NCBI RefSeq assembly: GCF_019733355.1
Contig: NZ_JAIHLQ010000054.1
Location: forward strand, 1-34,809
Reading direction: 5' to 3'
From: Pseudomonas baetica
GTDB lineage: Bacteria > Pseudomonadota > Gammaproteobacteria > Pseudomonadales > Pseudomonadaceae
Length of the DNA: 34,809 nt
The notes under the pieces were generated by a model. It was not told where the DNA came from. It made no database searches and worked only from the letters and a program-made list of their open reading frames with translations. This document shows positions 18,459 through 26,947 of the stretch, piece after piece (position 1 is the first letter of the stretch; each line of letters opens with the position of its first letter). The translations under genes were made by a program, and so were the position numbers.

Positions 18459-19586
18459 TCAGCGACGTTCGATTGGCACGAACTTGCGCTGTTCGACGCC
18501 GATGTACTCGGCGCTTGGACGGATGATGCGGTTGTTGGCACGCTGTTCGAACACATGCGCGGCCCAGCCGGTCAGGCGCGAGCAGACGAAAATCGGCGTG
18601 AACAGTTTGGTCGGGATGCCCATGAAGTGGTAAGCCGAGGCATGGTAGAAGTCGGCATTCGGGAACAGTTTTTTCTGCTCCCACATGGTCTTGTCGATGG
18701 CTTCGGAAACCGCGAACAACACCTTGTCACCCACTTCGTCAGCCAGTTTTTTCGACCAGCCCTTGATCACCTCGTTGCGCGGATCGCTGTCCTTATAGAT
18801 CGCGTGACCGAAGCCCATGATCTTGTCTTTGCGCTCAAGCATGCCGAGGGTGCCTTTGATCGCCTCTTCGGGCGACGAGAAGCGCTCGATCATTTCCATC
18901 GCCGCTTCGTTGGCACCGCCGTGCAGTGGGCCGCGCAACGAACCGATAGCGGCGGTGACGCAGGAATACAGGTCGGACAGGGTCGATGCACAAACGCGAG
19001 CGGTGAACGTCGAGGCGTTGAATTCGTGCTCGGCGTACAGGATCAGCGAAACGTTCATCACTTTGACGTGCAGTTCGCTCGGTTTCTTGTCGTGCAACAG
19101 GTGCAGGAAGTGGCCGCCAATGGTGGGCTCGTCGCTGACGCAGTTGATGCGTTTGCCGTCATGGCTGAAGCGATACCAGTAGCACATGATCGCCGGGAAT
19201 GCGGCCAGCAGACGGTCAGTCTTGTAGCACTGTTCGCTGAAGTCTTTCTCCGGTTCGATGTTGCCCAGGAACGAGCAACCGGTGCGCATCACGTCCATCG
19301 GATGAGCGTCGGCGGGGATGCGTTCCAGCACTTCTTTAAGCGCTTGCGGCAGGTCGCGCAGTTTGCTCAGTTTGCCTTGGTAGTCGGCAAGTTGCGCTTG
19401 GGTCGGCAGCTCGCCGTAAAGCAGCAGGTAAGCGACTTCTTCAAATTGCGCATCTGCCGCCAGTTCACGCACGTCGTAGCCGCGATAGGTCAGCCCGGCG
19501 CCGGCCTGGCCCACGGTGGACAGTGCCGTTTGCCCGGCCACCTGGCCCCGGAGCCCGGCGCCACTGAGTACTTTTGCTTCAGCCAT
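18459..19586 (-). CDS. prpC: 2-methylcitrate synthase PrpC
   Basis: PrpC condenses propionyl-CoA with oxaloacetate to give 2-methylcitrate, the entry step of propionate breakdown. The 375-residue protein is a citrate-synthase-type enzyme. Visible motifs are YRGYDVREL near the N terminus, HLLHDKKPSELHVKVMN, the catalytic-region LRGPLHGGANEAAMEMI, and GFGHAIYKDSDPRN containing the second catalytic histidine and the following substrate-binding residues. ATG at 19586 (MAEAKVLSGAGLRG) has a GGAGAA site; the open frame extends 48 codons further upstream into the prpB 3' end and is not coding there. It follows prpB by 43 bases. Confidence 0.97.
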   Translation of the reverse strand: MAEAKVLSGAGLRGQVAGQTALSTVGQAGAGLTYRGYDVRELAADAQFEEVAYLLLYGELPTQAQLADYQGKLSKLRDLPQALKEVLERIPADAHPMDVMRTGCSFLGNIEPEKDFSEQCYKTDRLLAAFPAIMCYWYRFSHDGKRINCVSDEPTIGGHFLHLLHDKKPSELHVKVMNVSLILYAEHEFNASTFTARVCASTLSDLYSCVTAAIGSLRGPLHGGANEAAMEMIERFSSPEEAIKGTLGMLERKDKIMGFGHAIYKDSDPRNEVIKGWSKKLADEVGDKVLFAVSEAIDKTMWEQKKLFPNADFYHASAYHFMGIPTKLFTPIFVCSRLTGWAAHVFEQRANNRIIRPSAEYIGVEQRKFVPIERR

Positions 19587-19629
19587 TGTTTTCTCCAATC
19601 TTGAATTTGTTAGGGAGTACGGCGGCGGC

Positions 19630-20520
19630 TTACTTCTTCGCCGCAAACAACGCATCGAGCTTCTGCTCGAAGGTGTGGTAATCGATGCGATCGTAAAGCT
19701 CCATGCGAGTCTGCATGGTGTCGATGACATTCTGCTGCGTGCCGTCGCGGCGGATCGCGGTGTAGACGTTTTCCGCCGCTTTATTCATCGCGCGGAACGC
19801 CGACAGCGGGTACAGCACCAGCGACACGTCGGCGCCGGCCAGTTGCTCGGTGGTGTACAGCGGTGTCGAGCCGAATTCGGTGATGTTGGCCAGAATCGGG
19901 GCTTTCACGCGGTTGGCGAACAGTTTGTACATCTCAAGTTCGGTGATGGCCTCCGGGAAGATCATGTCGGCGCCTGCCTCGATGCACGCGGCAGCACGAT
20001 CCAGTGCCGACTCCAGGCCTTCGACCGCCAGCGCATCGGTACGCGCCATGATCACGAAGCTGTCGTCAGTGCGGGCATCGACGGCGGCTTTGATGCGGTC
20101 GACCATTTCCTGCTGGCTGACGATCTCTTTGTTTGGGCGATGACCGCAGCGCTTGGCGCCGACCTGATCCTCGATGTGAATCGCCGCCGCGCCGAACTTG
20201 ATCATCGACTTGACGGTGCGCGCCACGTTGAAGGCTGAAGAACCGAAACCGGTATCGACATCCACCAGCAACGGCAGGTCGCAGACGTCGGTGATGCGGC
20301 GAACATCGGTCAGCACGTCGTCCAGGCCAGTGATGCCCAGGTCCGGCACGCCGAGCGAGCCCGCCGCCACACCGCCGCCGGACAGGTAGATCGCTTTGAA
20401 ACCGGCGCGTTTTGCCAACAACGCGTGGTTGGCGTTGATCGCGCCGACCACCTGCAATGGATGCTCGCTGGCGACCGCATCGCGGAAACGCTGGCCTGGA
20501 GTGCTCAGATTGGAACTCAT
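19630..20520 (-). CDS. prpB: 2-methylisocitrate lyase PrpB
   Basis: PrpB cleaves 2-methylisocitrate to pyruvate and succinate, the last step of the methylcitrate cycle. The 296-residue protein belongs to the isocitrate-lyase/PEP-mutase superfamily. It has the IYLSGGG motif (44-50), metal-binding aspartates D87 and D89 in VDVDTGFG, and the catalytic loop K123-R124-C125-G126-H127 (KRCGH, usually KKCGH) with the active-site cysteine. Length matches the family. Its ATG overlaps the prpR stop codon (ATGA at 20517-20520), indicating translational coupling with the regulator. Confidence 0.97.
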   Translation of the reverse strand: MSSNLSTPGQRFRDAVASEHPLQVVGAINANHALLAKRAGFKAIYLSGGGVAAGSLGVPDLGITGLDDVLTDVRRITDVCDLPLLVDVDTGFGSSAFNVARTVKSMIKFGAAAIHIEDQVGAKRCGHRPNKEIVSQQEMVDRIKAAVDARTDDSFVIMARTDALAVEGLESALDRAAACIEAGADMIFPEAITELEMYKLFANRVKAPILANITEFGSTPLYTTEQLAGADVSLVLYPLSAFRAMNKAAENVYTAIRRDGTQQNVIDTMQTRMELYDRIDYHTFEQKLDALFAAKK

Positions 20521-21242
20521 GACTCACCTCGTTCAGTGGCTGTCTTATCGTTGGCGCCGTCCTGGTAATGACGGGCGATATTGCGTTTTGAGGCGCCGAT
20601 GTGACGGCGCATCAACAATTCCGCGAGTTCGCCGTCACGGTCGGCGATTGCATCGAGAATGCGGTGGTGTTCGGCAAAGGCCTGGCGGGGGCGATTGGGC
20701 GTGGAGGAAAACTGGATGCGGTACATGCGCACCAGTTGATAGAGCTCGCCGCAAAGCATTTGCGTGAGGGTGCGGTTGCCGCTGCCCTGGATGATCCGGT
20801 AGTGAAAGTCGAAATCGCCTTCCTGCTGGTAGTAGCCAACGCCGGCCTGAAATGCCGCGTCGCGCTCATGGGTTTCGAGCACCCGGCGCAACTCGTCGAT
20901 TTCTTCGACGCTCATGCGTTCAGCCGCCAAGCGGCAAGCCATGCCTTCAAGGGATTCGCGGATTTCGTAGAGTTCCAGCAATTCGGCGTGACTGAGCGAC
21001 ACCACCCGCGCACCGACATGCGGCACCCGGACCAGCAGGCGCTGGCCTTCCAGACGATGAATAGCCTCACGCAGCGGGCCACGACTAATGCCGTAGGTGC
21101 GCGCCAGCTCCGGCTCGGAGATTTTGCTGCCTGGGGCGATCTCGCCTTTGACGATAGCCGCCTGAATACGCCGGAAGACGTTTTCCGAAAGCGTCTCGGA
21201 ATCGTCGCCGCTGATGACCGGGGGATCGAGTTGATCCAGCAT
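20517..21242 (-). CDS. prpR: GntR-family (FadR subfamily) regulator of the prp operon
   Basis: The 241-residue protein has an N-terminal winged helix (about 14-80: ENVFRRIQAAIVKGEIAPGS, then LARTYGISRGPLREAIHRLE) and a C-terminal all-helical FCD ligand domain (about 90-215; IRESLEGMACRLAAERM). In pseudomonads such a regulator heads the propionate operon and is believed to respond to a methylcitrate-cycle metabolite. The start is uncertain: ATG at 21242 lacks a strong ribosome-binding site, and a TTG at 21266 is in frame. Two copies of ATTGTCGACA lie just upstream, one touching the ATG, which suggests autoregulation. This GntR protein is unrelated to the sigma-54 activator also called PrpR in enterobacteria. 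Confidence 0.92.
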   Translation of the reverse strand: MLDQLDPPVISGDDSETLSENVFRRIQAAIVKGEIAPGSKISEPELARTYGISRGPLREAIHRLEGQRLLVRVPHVGARVVSLSHAELLELYEIRESLEGMACRLAAERMSVEEIDELRRVLETHERDAAFQAGVGYYQQEGDFDFHYRIIQGSGNRTLTQMLCGELYQLVRMYRIQFSSTPNRPRQAFAEHHRILDAIADRDGELAELLMRRHIGASKRNIARHYQDGANDKTATERGES

Positions 21243-21243
21243 G

Positions 21244-21253
21244 ATTGTCGACA
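21244..21253. promoter_or_regulatory. Operator half-match ATTGTCGACA at the prpR start
   Basis: Ten of the twelve bases of the perfect palindrome at 21317-21328 recur here, one base upstream of the prpR ATG (or inside the gene if the TTG at 21266 is used). Binding here would block transcription or early elongation of prpR-prpB. Confidence 0.6.
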
Positions 21254-21316
21254 CCTTCAAATCCAATGCGGCAAAAACTAGTCAATCAGCCGGCATCAGT
21301 CAAAGGATAAATAGAT

Positions 21317-21328
21317 ATTGTCGACAAT
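21317..21328. promoter_or_regulatory. Palindromic GntR-type operator ATTGTCGACAAT
   Basis: A perfect 12-bp palindrome lies 75 bases upstream of the prpR ATG in the gap between prpR and the divergent retropepsin gene. Its form (TTGT...ACAA) fits FadR-subfamily GntR operators. Repression of the prp operon is the likely role; an effect on the divergent gene at 21532 is possible but about 200 bases away. No clear -35/-10 pair could be assigned. Confidence 0.75.
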
Positions 21329-21531
21329 CGTCTAATAACCACCCTTGGACCACCCCAAGGGTTATAGACCCGCTCGGACGCTGGCGCCATAAAATCACCG
21401 TGCTAGAATGCCGCCCGCATTTGCTGGCCATTTGTACGGCTTGTCATAAAAAGCTGATAGGCACACGAAGGGGCTTGCGCAAGTTTTGCCAAGGACCTGA
21501 ACCGAAAACGGAACGCTGCGCACCAGGATTT

Positions 21532-22068
21532 ATGAGACTCAAGCCTTTCCCCACATTTTTTGCTCTGTTTTGCCTGCCCGGGCTTGCCGCCGCGGGAGAA
21601 AAAACCGTGTACGGCCTCAACGAATACGCCTCGTTGGATGGCATCAATCTGCAAGTCGCGGCCAAACTCGATACGGGCGCTAAAACCGCCTCGCTGAGTG
21701 CCCGCGACATCAAACGCTTCAAGCGCGACGGTGAATCCTGGGTACGTTTCTACCTGGCGATCGACGCCGCGCATTCGCACCCGATCGAACGACCGCTGGC
21801 CCGGGTCAGCAAGATCAAGCGCCGCGCCGGCGACTACGACCCGGAAGAAGGCAAGAAGTACACCGCCCGCCCGGTGATCGAGCTGGATATCTGCATGGGC
21901 ACGGCGATGCGCAGCATCGAAGTGAACCTGACCGACCGAAGTGCGTTCCAATATCCGCTTTTGATCGGCTCCGAAGCCTTGAAACGTTTCGATGCGCTGG
22001 TCGACCCGAGTCTTAAATACGCTGCCGGCAAACCCGCCTGCACCATCGCCGCTCATACCGCCGAGTAA
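21532..22068 (+). CDS. Secreted retropepsin-like protein (ATP-dependent zinc protease family)
   Basis: The 178-residue protein begins with a signal peptide (FPTFFALFCLPGLAAAG, cleavage probably near residue 21-22) and so acts in the periplasm. The mature part is an aspartic-protease-like domain with the D47-T48-G49-A50 motif in AKLDTGAKTASLSA and a later LLIGSEAL strand (143-150) typical of retropepsin folds. The family is annotated as a putative zinc protease and includes RimB of pseudomonads. Two cysteines remain after processing (C121, C170) and could form a disulfide. The start at 21532 follows AGGA. It is five bases upstream of the membrane transglutaminase-like gene and forms an operon with it and the ATP-grasp gene. 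The real substrate is unknown. Confidence 0.88.
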   Translation: MRLKPFPTFFALFCLPGLAAAGEKTVYGLNEYASLDGINLQVAAKLDTGAKTASLSARDIKRFKRDGESWVRFYLAIDAAHSHPIERPLARVSKIKRRAGDYDPEEGKKYTARPVIELDICMGTAMRSIEVNLTDRSAFQYPLLIGSEALKRFDALVDPSLKYAAGKPACTIAAHTAE

Positions 22069-22073
22069 TTTCC

Positions 22074-23609
22074 ATGCGTTCTCTAACCTTTCACCTGAAA
22101 ATCCTGATCACCATTCTGGTGTTGCTGGGCGTTTCGGTTACGGCCTATCAGATTTTCGTGCTCGGCATTCCGGTGACCGAAGACGCCACCGACGATTTGT
22201 GGAACATCGATGCCAAGGTCGAGTTCGTCGCCAGTGCCAAGGATCCGGTCAAAATCCAGATGTTCGTGCCGCCCCTGAGCCGCGATTACGTCAGCCTCAA
22301 CGAGAGCTTCATCTCCAATAACTACGGCGTGGCCGTGAACCGCGTCGATGGCAACCGCAAGGTGACCTGGTCGGCGCGCCGGGCCAAGGGCAACCAGACC
22401 CTGTATTACCGCTTGGTGCTGACCAAGCGTTACACCTCGGAAAAATCCAAGATCAAAGGCCCGACCTTCCGCGACAGCATTGCGGTCGAAGGCCCGGAAA
22501 AAATCGCCGCCGAAGCACTGCTCGCGCCGATCCGCCAACACTCGGCCGACGTCGAAACCTTCATTGGCGAGGCGATCAAACGCGTCAACAACCTCAACGA
22601 TGACAACGTGAAACTGCTGCTGGCGGGCGATCCATCCACCGCGCACAAAGCCAAAATCGTCGAACTGTTGCTGTCTATCGCGCACGTTCCGGTTGAAAAA
22701 GTCCACACCATCCGACTGGTTGCCGATCAGCCACAAAGCCCTGAACTGTGGCTGCGCAGTTTCAATGGCAACGACTGGCTGTACTTCAACCCGGAAACCG
22801 GCGAACAAGGCCTGCCAAGCGACCGCCTGCAGTGGTGGACCGGCGATGAGAACCTGATCACCATCGACGGCGGCAAGAAAGCCAACGTGACCTTCAGCCT
22901 GAACAACAGCGAGATGAATGCGATTCGTCTGGCCAAGCTGACCGACGAAAACACTGACGCCAACTTCCTCGAATACTCGCTGTATGGCCTGCCGCTGCAA
23001 ACCCAGCAAACCTTCATGATCATGGTGATGATCCCGATTGGCGTGCTGGTGATCCTGATCCTGCGCAACCTGATCGGCCTGCAGACCCTCGGCACCTTCA
23101 CCCCGGTACTGATCGCCCTCGCCTTCCGCGAAACTCAGTTGGGCTTCGGCATCATCCTGTTCACCGTGATTACCGCGCTGGGCCTGTCGTTACGTTCTTA
23201 TCTGGAACATCTGAAACTGCAAATGCTGCCGCGCCTGTCGGTGGTGCTGACCTTTGTCGTGGTGTTGATCGCGGCGATCAGTCTGTTCAGCCATAAGCTC
23301 GGCCTGGAACGCGGCCTGTCGGTGGCACTGTTCCCGATGGTGATTTTGACCATGACCATTGAGCGCCTGTCGATCACTTGGGAAGAACGTGGCGCAAGTC
23401 ACGCGATGAAAGTGGCCATCGGCACGCTGTTCGCCGCGTCGCTGGCGCACTTGATCATGACCGTGCCTGAGTTGGTGTACTTCGTCTTCACCTTCCCGGC
23501 GATCCTCCTGATCATGGTGGGTTTCATGCTGGCAATGGGTCGCTATCGCGGTTATCGCCTGACCGAGCTGGTGCGTTTCAAGGCGTTCCTGAACAAGGCT
23601 GATCACTGA
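22074..23609 (+). CDS. Inactive transglutaminase-like domain fused to a multi-helix membrane domain
   Basis: The 511-residue protein has an N-terminal anchor helix (about 9-29), a periplasmic domain (about 30-310) resembling a transglutaminase fold, and a C-terminal bundle of about seven hydrophobic helices (from about 320 to 497). The family is described as inactive transglutaminase fused to seven helices. The sequence supports inactivity: the whole protein contains no cysteine, so there is no catalytic thiol, and the usual Asp of the W-x-x-x-D-P motif is Asn in WLYFNPETG. Between the retropepsin-like and the ATP-grasp genes it probably acts as a periplasmic peptide-binding or sensing membrane partner. 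Its stop codon overlaps the next start by one base (TGATG). Confidence 0.88.
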   Translation: MRSLTFHLKILITILVLLGVSVTAYQIFVLGIPVTEDATDDLWNIDAKVEFVASAKDPVKIQMFVPPLSRDYVSLNESFISNNYGVAVNRVDGNRKVTWSARRAKGNQTLYYRLVLTKRYTSEKSKIKGPTFRDSIAVEGPEKIAAEALLAPIRQHSADVETFIGEAIKRVNNLNDDNVKLLLAGDPSTAHKAKIVELLLSIAHVPVEKVHTIRLVADQPQSPELWLRSFNGNDWLYFNPETGEQGLPSDRLQWWTGDENLITIDGGKKANVTFSLNNSEMNAIRLAKLTDENTDANFLEYSLYGLPLQTQQTFMIMVMIPIGVLVILILRNLIGLQTLGTFTPVLIALAFRETQLGFGIILFTVITALGLSLRSYLEHLKLQMLPRLSVVLTFVVVLIAAISLFSHKLGLERGLSVALFPMVILTMTIERLSITWEERGASHAMKVAIGTLFAASLAHLIMTVPELVYFVFTFPAILLIMVGFMLAMGRYRGYRLTELVRFKAFLNKADH

Positions 23610-24595
23610 TGTTCGGTTTCTGGAAGACCTGGAAGGCCCTGGAAGCCCGGGGCATCATGGGCATCAATCGCCGCAACGCGGACTATGTGCTCAAGTACAA
23701 CAAGCGCAGTCTGTACCCGATCGTCGATGACAAGATCATCACCAAGGAGCGCGCCATCGAGGCCGGTATTCAAGTGCCAGAGCTGTATGGCGTGATCTCC
23801 ACCGAGAAGGAAATCGACAAGCTCGGCGAGATCATCGACGGGCACACCGACTTCGTGATCAAACCGGCCCAAGGCGCCGGCGGCGACGGCATTATCGTGA
23901 TTGCAGACCGTTTCGAGGGACGCTATCGCACGGTGTCGGGCAAGATCCTTGCCCACGAGGAGCTGGAGCATCACATCTCCAGCATCCTCACCGGCCTGTA
24001 TTCGCTAGGCGGCCATCGCGATCGCGCGCTGATCGAATACCGCGTCACCCCGGACCAGATCTTCAAGAGCATCAGCTACGAAGGCGTGCCGGACATCCGC
24101 ATCATCGTGCTGATGGGTTATCCGGTGATGGCGATGTTGCGCCTGCCAACCCGTCAGTCCGGCGGCAAGGCCAACCTGCACCAGGGCGCCATCGGTGTTG
24201 GTGTCGACCTGGCTACGGGCCTGACACTGCGCGGCACCTGGCTGAACAACATCATCGCCAAACACCCGGACACCACCAACGCGGTGGACGGCGTGCAACT
24301 GCCCTACTGGGACGGTTTCATGAAACTCGCCGCTGGCTGCTACGAGCTGTGCGGTCTGGGTTATATCGGCGTGGACATGGTGCTCGATCAGGAAAAAGGC
24401 CCGCTGATTCTCGAGCTGAACGCGCGGCCGGGGCTGAACATCCAGATCGCCAACGACTGCGGGCTGACGTTGCGTACCCACGCAGTGGAAGCGCGGCTGG
24501 AAGAGCTGAAGGCCCGTGGCGTGACAGAGTCGGTTGAAGAGCGGGTGGCGTTTACTCAGGAGATGTTTGGGCATATTCCTGCGGTAGAGGGCTGA
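23609..24595 (+). CDS. ATP-grasp ligase, alpha-L-glutamate-ligase-like
   Basis: The 328-residue soluble protein is an ATP-grasp enzyme of the group annotated as alpha-L-glutamate ligase-related (RimK-like). It has the ATP-binding lysine K85 in DFVIKPAQGAGGDGI (81-95), an RLPTRQSGGKANLHQGAIGVGVDLATG central segment split around residue 190, and the metal-binding C-terminal motif LILELNARPGLNIQ (266-279) with E269 and N271. ATP-grasp ligases of this type form amide bonds between a carboxylate and an amine, so it may make a small peptide or modify a protein. Tight coupling to the preceding membrane and periplasmic genes suggests that the product is exported or sensed at the envelope. The product is not known to me. 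Confidence 0.88.
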   Translation: MFGFWKTWKALEARGIMGINRRNADYVLKYNKRSLYPIVDDKIITKERAIEAGIQVPELYGVISTEKEIDKLGEIIDGHTDFVIKPAQGAGGDGIIVIADRFEGRYRTVSGKILAHEELEHHISSILTGLYSLGGHRDRALIEYRVTPDQIFKSISYEGVPDIRIIVLMGYPVMAMLRLPTRQSGGKANLHQGAIGVGVDLATGLTLRGTWLNNIIAKHPDTTNAVDGVQLPYWDGFMKLAAGCYELCGLGYIGVDMVLDQEKGPLILELNARPGLNIQIANDCGLTLRTHAVEARLEELKARGVTESVEERVAFTQEMFGHIPAVEG

Positions 24596-24607
24596 TCAGC
24601 CTGTCCA

Positions 24608-24640
24608 TGATCGTTCCCACGCTCTGCGCGGGAACGATCA
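24608..24640. repeat. Second-class REP palindrome, possible terminator
   Basis: A perfect 11-bp inverted repeat TGATCGTTCCC/GGGAACGATCA encloses an ACGCTCTGCGC loop. It is a different REP class from the GTGGGAGC type, also common in fluorescens-group genomes. It lies 13 bases after the ATP-grasp stop codon without a T-run, in the 142-bp gap before pabB. Confidence 0.85.
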
Positions 24641-24737
24641 GCCCCACAACCTGCCAATCCCCGACATCCCCTCTAGGAGCAATTCCCGCAGAGGACTACA
24701 ATCCCCACCCCGCCTCAATGGCCGATCTGCCCCGCCC

Positions 24738-26081
24738 ATGCTGACCTGTTCCGTACACCTTCTGCCCTACCGCGCCAATCCCGCCGGATACTTCGCGGTA
24801 ATCCGCAACGCCCCCGGCGCCGTGCTGCTCGACAGCGGCCGGCCGAGTGCCGACCGTGGCCGTTATGACTTGCTCAGCGCTTGGCCGCTGGAACAACTGG
24901 CGGTGTGGCCGGACGAAAGCGGCAGCCATTTCCTCCAGCGTCTGCGCGACAATCTGGAGCGTTTGGGCGAAGCGCAATTGCCGGCGCCTTATGAGTTGCC
25001 ATTCGCCGGCGGTCTGATCGGTTACCTGAGTTATGACTTCGGCCGGCATCTGGAGAGTCTGCCGAGTCAGGCTCGCGATGATCTGCAATTACCGGATGCG
25101 CGTTTCGGCGTGTACGCCTGGGCACTGATCAGCGATCACCACGCGGCCACTAGCCAATTGGTGTTTCACCCGTCACTGGCCAGCAGTGAAAAACAGCGGC
25201 TGATTGCGCTTTTCAGTGAGCCGATGACGGGCTCGTTGACGCCGTTCAAACTGAACCAGCCGATGAGCCCCGACCTCTCGCCAGACGACTACCGTCAGGC
25301 GTTCGAACGCATTCAGCATTACATTCAGGCCGGCGACTGCTATCAGGTCAACTTCGCCCAGCGCTTTCGCGCGCCGTGCCAAGGCGATCCATGGCTGGCC
25401 TATTGCGCGTTGCGCGAAGCCTGCCCGACGCCTTTTTCCGGTTTCCAGAGCCTGCCCGACGGCGCTGCAGTGCTGAGCCTGTCACCGGAGCGCTTCGTCA
25501 AAGTCAGCCAGCGACAGGTCGAAACCCGCCCGATCAAGGGCACCCGCCCCCGCGGCCTGACGCCTGCCGAAGACGCCGCAAACGCCGCTGAGCTGCTGGC
25601 CAGCCCGAAAGATCGCGCGGAAAACCTGATGATCGTCGACTTGCTGCGCAACGATCTCGGCCGCACCTGCCGTATTGGCTCGGTGCGGGTGCCGGAGTTG
25701 TTCAGCCTGGAAAGCTATCCGAATGTACATCACCTGGTCAGCAGCGTGACGGGCGAACTGGCGCAGGATCGCGATGCACTGGACCTGATCGCCGGCAGCT
25801 TCCCCGGTGGCTCGATCACTGGTGCGCCGAAGATTCGGGCGATGCAGATCATCGACGAACTGGAGCCAACCCGTCGCGGCTTGTATTGCGGCTCGTTGTT
25901 GTATCTGGACGTGCGCGGCGAGATGGACAGTTCCATCGCGATCCGCAGTTTATTGGTCAAGGATGGGCAGGTGTGCTGCTGGGGTGGCGGCGGGATTGTC
26001 GCGGACTCGGCCTGGCATGCTGAGTATCAAGAGTCGATTACCAAAGTGAAGGTTCTGCTCCAAACCCTGCAAAACCTCTAA
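24738..26081 (+). CDS. pabB: Aminodeoxychorismate synthase component I
   Basis: PabB combines chorismate with ammonia from the PabA amidotransferase to give 4-amino-4-deoxychorismate for folate synthesis. The 447-residue protein has the N-terminal anthranilate-synthase-like domain (GGLIGYLSYDFGRHLE, about 91-106) and the C-terminal chorismate-binding domain. Its signatures are GDCYQVNFAQRF, ETRPIKGTRPRG, ENLMIVDLLRNDLGR, SVTGEL and the late GSFPGGSITGAPKIRAMQIIDELEP. The PIKGT signature contains the lysine that distinguishes PabB-type enzymes from anthranilate synthase. Start ATG at 24738. A REP doublet follows the stop codon. Confidence 0.97.
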   Translation: MLTCSVHLLPYRANPAGYFAVIRNAPGAVLLDSGRPSADRGRYDLLSAWPLEQLAVWPDESGSHFLQRLRDNLERLGEAQLPAPYELPFAGGLIGYLSYDFGRHLESLPSQARDDLQLPDARFGVYAWALISDHHAATSQLVFHPSLASSEKQRLIALFSEPMTGSLTPFKLNQPMSPDLSPDDYRQAFERIQHYIQAGDCYQVNFAQRFRAPCQGDPWLAYCALREACPTPFSGFQSLPDGAAVLSLSPERFVKVSQRQVETRPIKGTRPRGLTPAEDAANAAELLASPKDRAENLMIVDLLRNDLGRTCRIGSVRVPELFSLESYPNVHHLVSSVTGELAQDRDALDLIAGSFPGGSITGAPKIRAMQIIDELEPTRRGLYCGSLLYLDVRGEMDSSIAIRSLLVKDGQVCCWGGGGIVADSAWHAEYQESITKVKVLLQTLQNL

Positions 26082-26084
26082 AAG

Positions 26085-26153
26085 CCTCGCGAGCAAGCCC
26101 TCTCCCACAGGAGAATGCATTCCAACGTGGGGGCGGGCTTGCTCGCGAAAGCG
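26085..26153. repeat. REP doublet (REPIN) after pabB
   Basis: A left arm containing CTCGCGAGCAAGCCCTCTCCC and a right arm containing GGGGCGGGCTTGCTCGCGA are inverted relative to each other with imperfect match. It lies between the convergent pabB and thrH genes and may serve as their shared transcript end, as no classic terminator is visible. Confidence 0.9.
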
Positions 26154-26166
26154 TCAGGCCAGACGA

Positions 26167-26784
26167 CTAAAGGCTCAAATCCCGGTTAGACGCCTTGAGA
26201 AATGCCTGCTTCAACTCGGCGAACGTATGCACCGCCGGGAACTGCGGAAACTCGCGAATCACATTGTCCGGTGCGTGGAACAGAATCCCGGCATCCGCCT
26301 CGCCCAGCATCGTCGTGTCGTTGTACGAATCACCCGCCGCAATCACCCGATAATAGAGGCTCTTGAAAGCCAGAACCGACTGGCGCTTGGGGTCCTTCTG
26401 ACGCAACTGATAGCTGGTCACCCGGCCGCTGTCGTCAGTGATCAGACGATGACAAAGCAAGGTCGGGAAGCCCAGTTGACGCATCAGCGGCTGGGAGAAC
26501 TCATAGAAAGTGTCCGAAAGAATCACCACCTGGAAGCGCTCGCGCAGCCAGTTGACGAACTCCACTGCGCCATCCAGCGGCTTCAGCGTGGCGATCACCT
26601 CCTGAATATCCGCCAGCTTCAAGCCATGCTCATCGAGGATGCGCAGACGCTGCTTCATCAGCACGTCGTAGTCGGGAATGTCCCGAGTGGTGGCCTTGAG
26701 GGATTCGATTCCGGTTTTTTCGGCGAAGGCGATCCAGATTTCCGGCACCAACACCCCTTCAAGATCCAGGCAAGCAATTTCCAC
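26167..26784 (-). CDS. thrH: Bifunctional phosphoserine phosphatase/homoserine phosphotransferase ThrH
   Basis: ThrH is a HAD-family enzyme of pseudomonads that dephosphorylates phosphoserine and can pass the phosphate to homoserine, linking serine and threonine synthesis. The 205-residue product has the nucleophile motif DLEGVLVPE (D7 and E9 at the DxD-like positions, an E where most HAD enzymes have D), motif II serine in ILSDTFYEF, a lysine in RQKDPKRQ and motif IV GDSYNDTTML. The start is a GTG at 26784 with GGGAG six bases upstream, giving the family length of 205. The longer open frame is rejected. It is divergent from cysH. Confidence 0.95.
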   Translation of the reverse strand: MEIACLDLEGVLVPEIWIAFAEKTGIESLKATTRDIPDYDVLMKQRLRILDEHGLKLADIQEVIATLKPLDGAVEFVNWLRERFQVVILSDTFYEFSQPLMRQLGFPTLLCHRLITDDSGRVTSYQLRQKDPKRQSVLAFKSLYYRVIAAGDSYNDTTMLGEADAGILFHAPDNVIREFPQFPAVHTFAELKQAFLKASNRDLSL

Positions 26785-26947
26785 AAGACACTCCCGTTTG
26801 TATTGATTATTGAGTCGAGCGAGCCCGAACTCTAGCGACTCCCCCCCAAGCGCGCAACGCACAGGACGCCCCAAGCGCCGCCGCTTTTTGTTAACATCGC
26901 CGCCATATAGAGCGCCCAGCGCCACCGACCTGTAGGAAGCCGCCCTG

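Noticed and set aside
19587..19730. 48-codon N-terminal extension of prpC
   Set aside because: It overlaps the prpB 3' end in another frame and lacks homology to citrate-synthase-type enzymes; ATG 19586 has a ribosome-binding site and gives the family length.
21241..21531. 97-codon N-terminal extension of the retropepsin-like gene
   Set aside because: It would place the signal peptide in the middle of the protein and runs across the prp operators; ATG 21532 is directly followed by the signal peptide.
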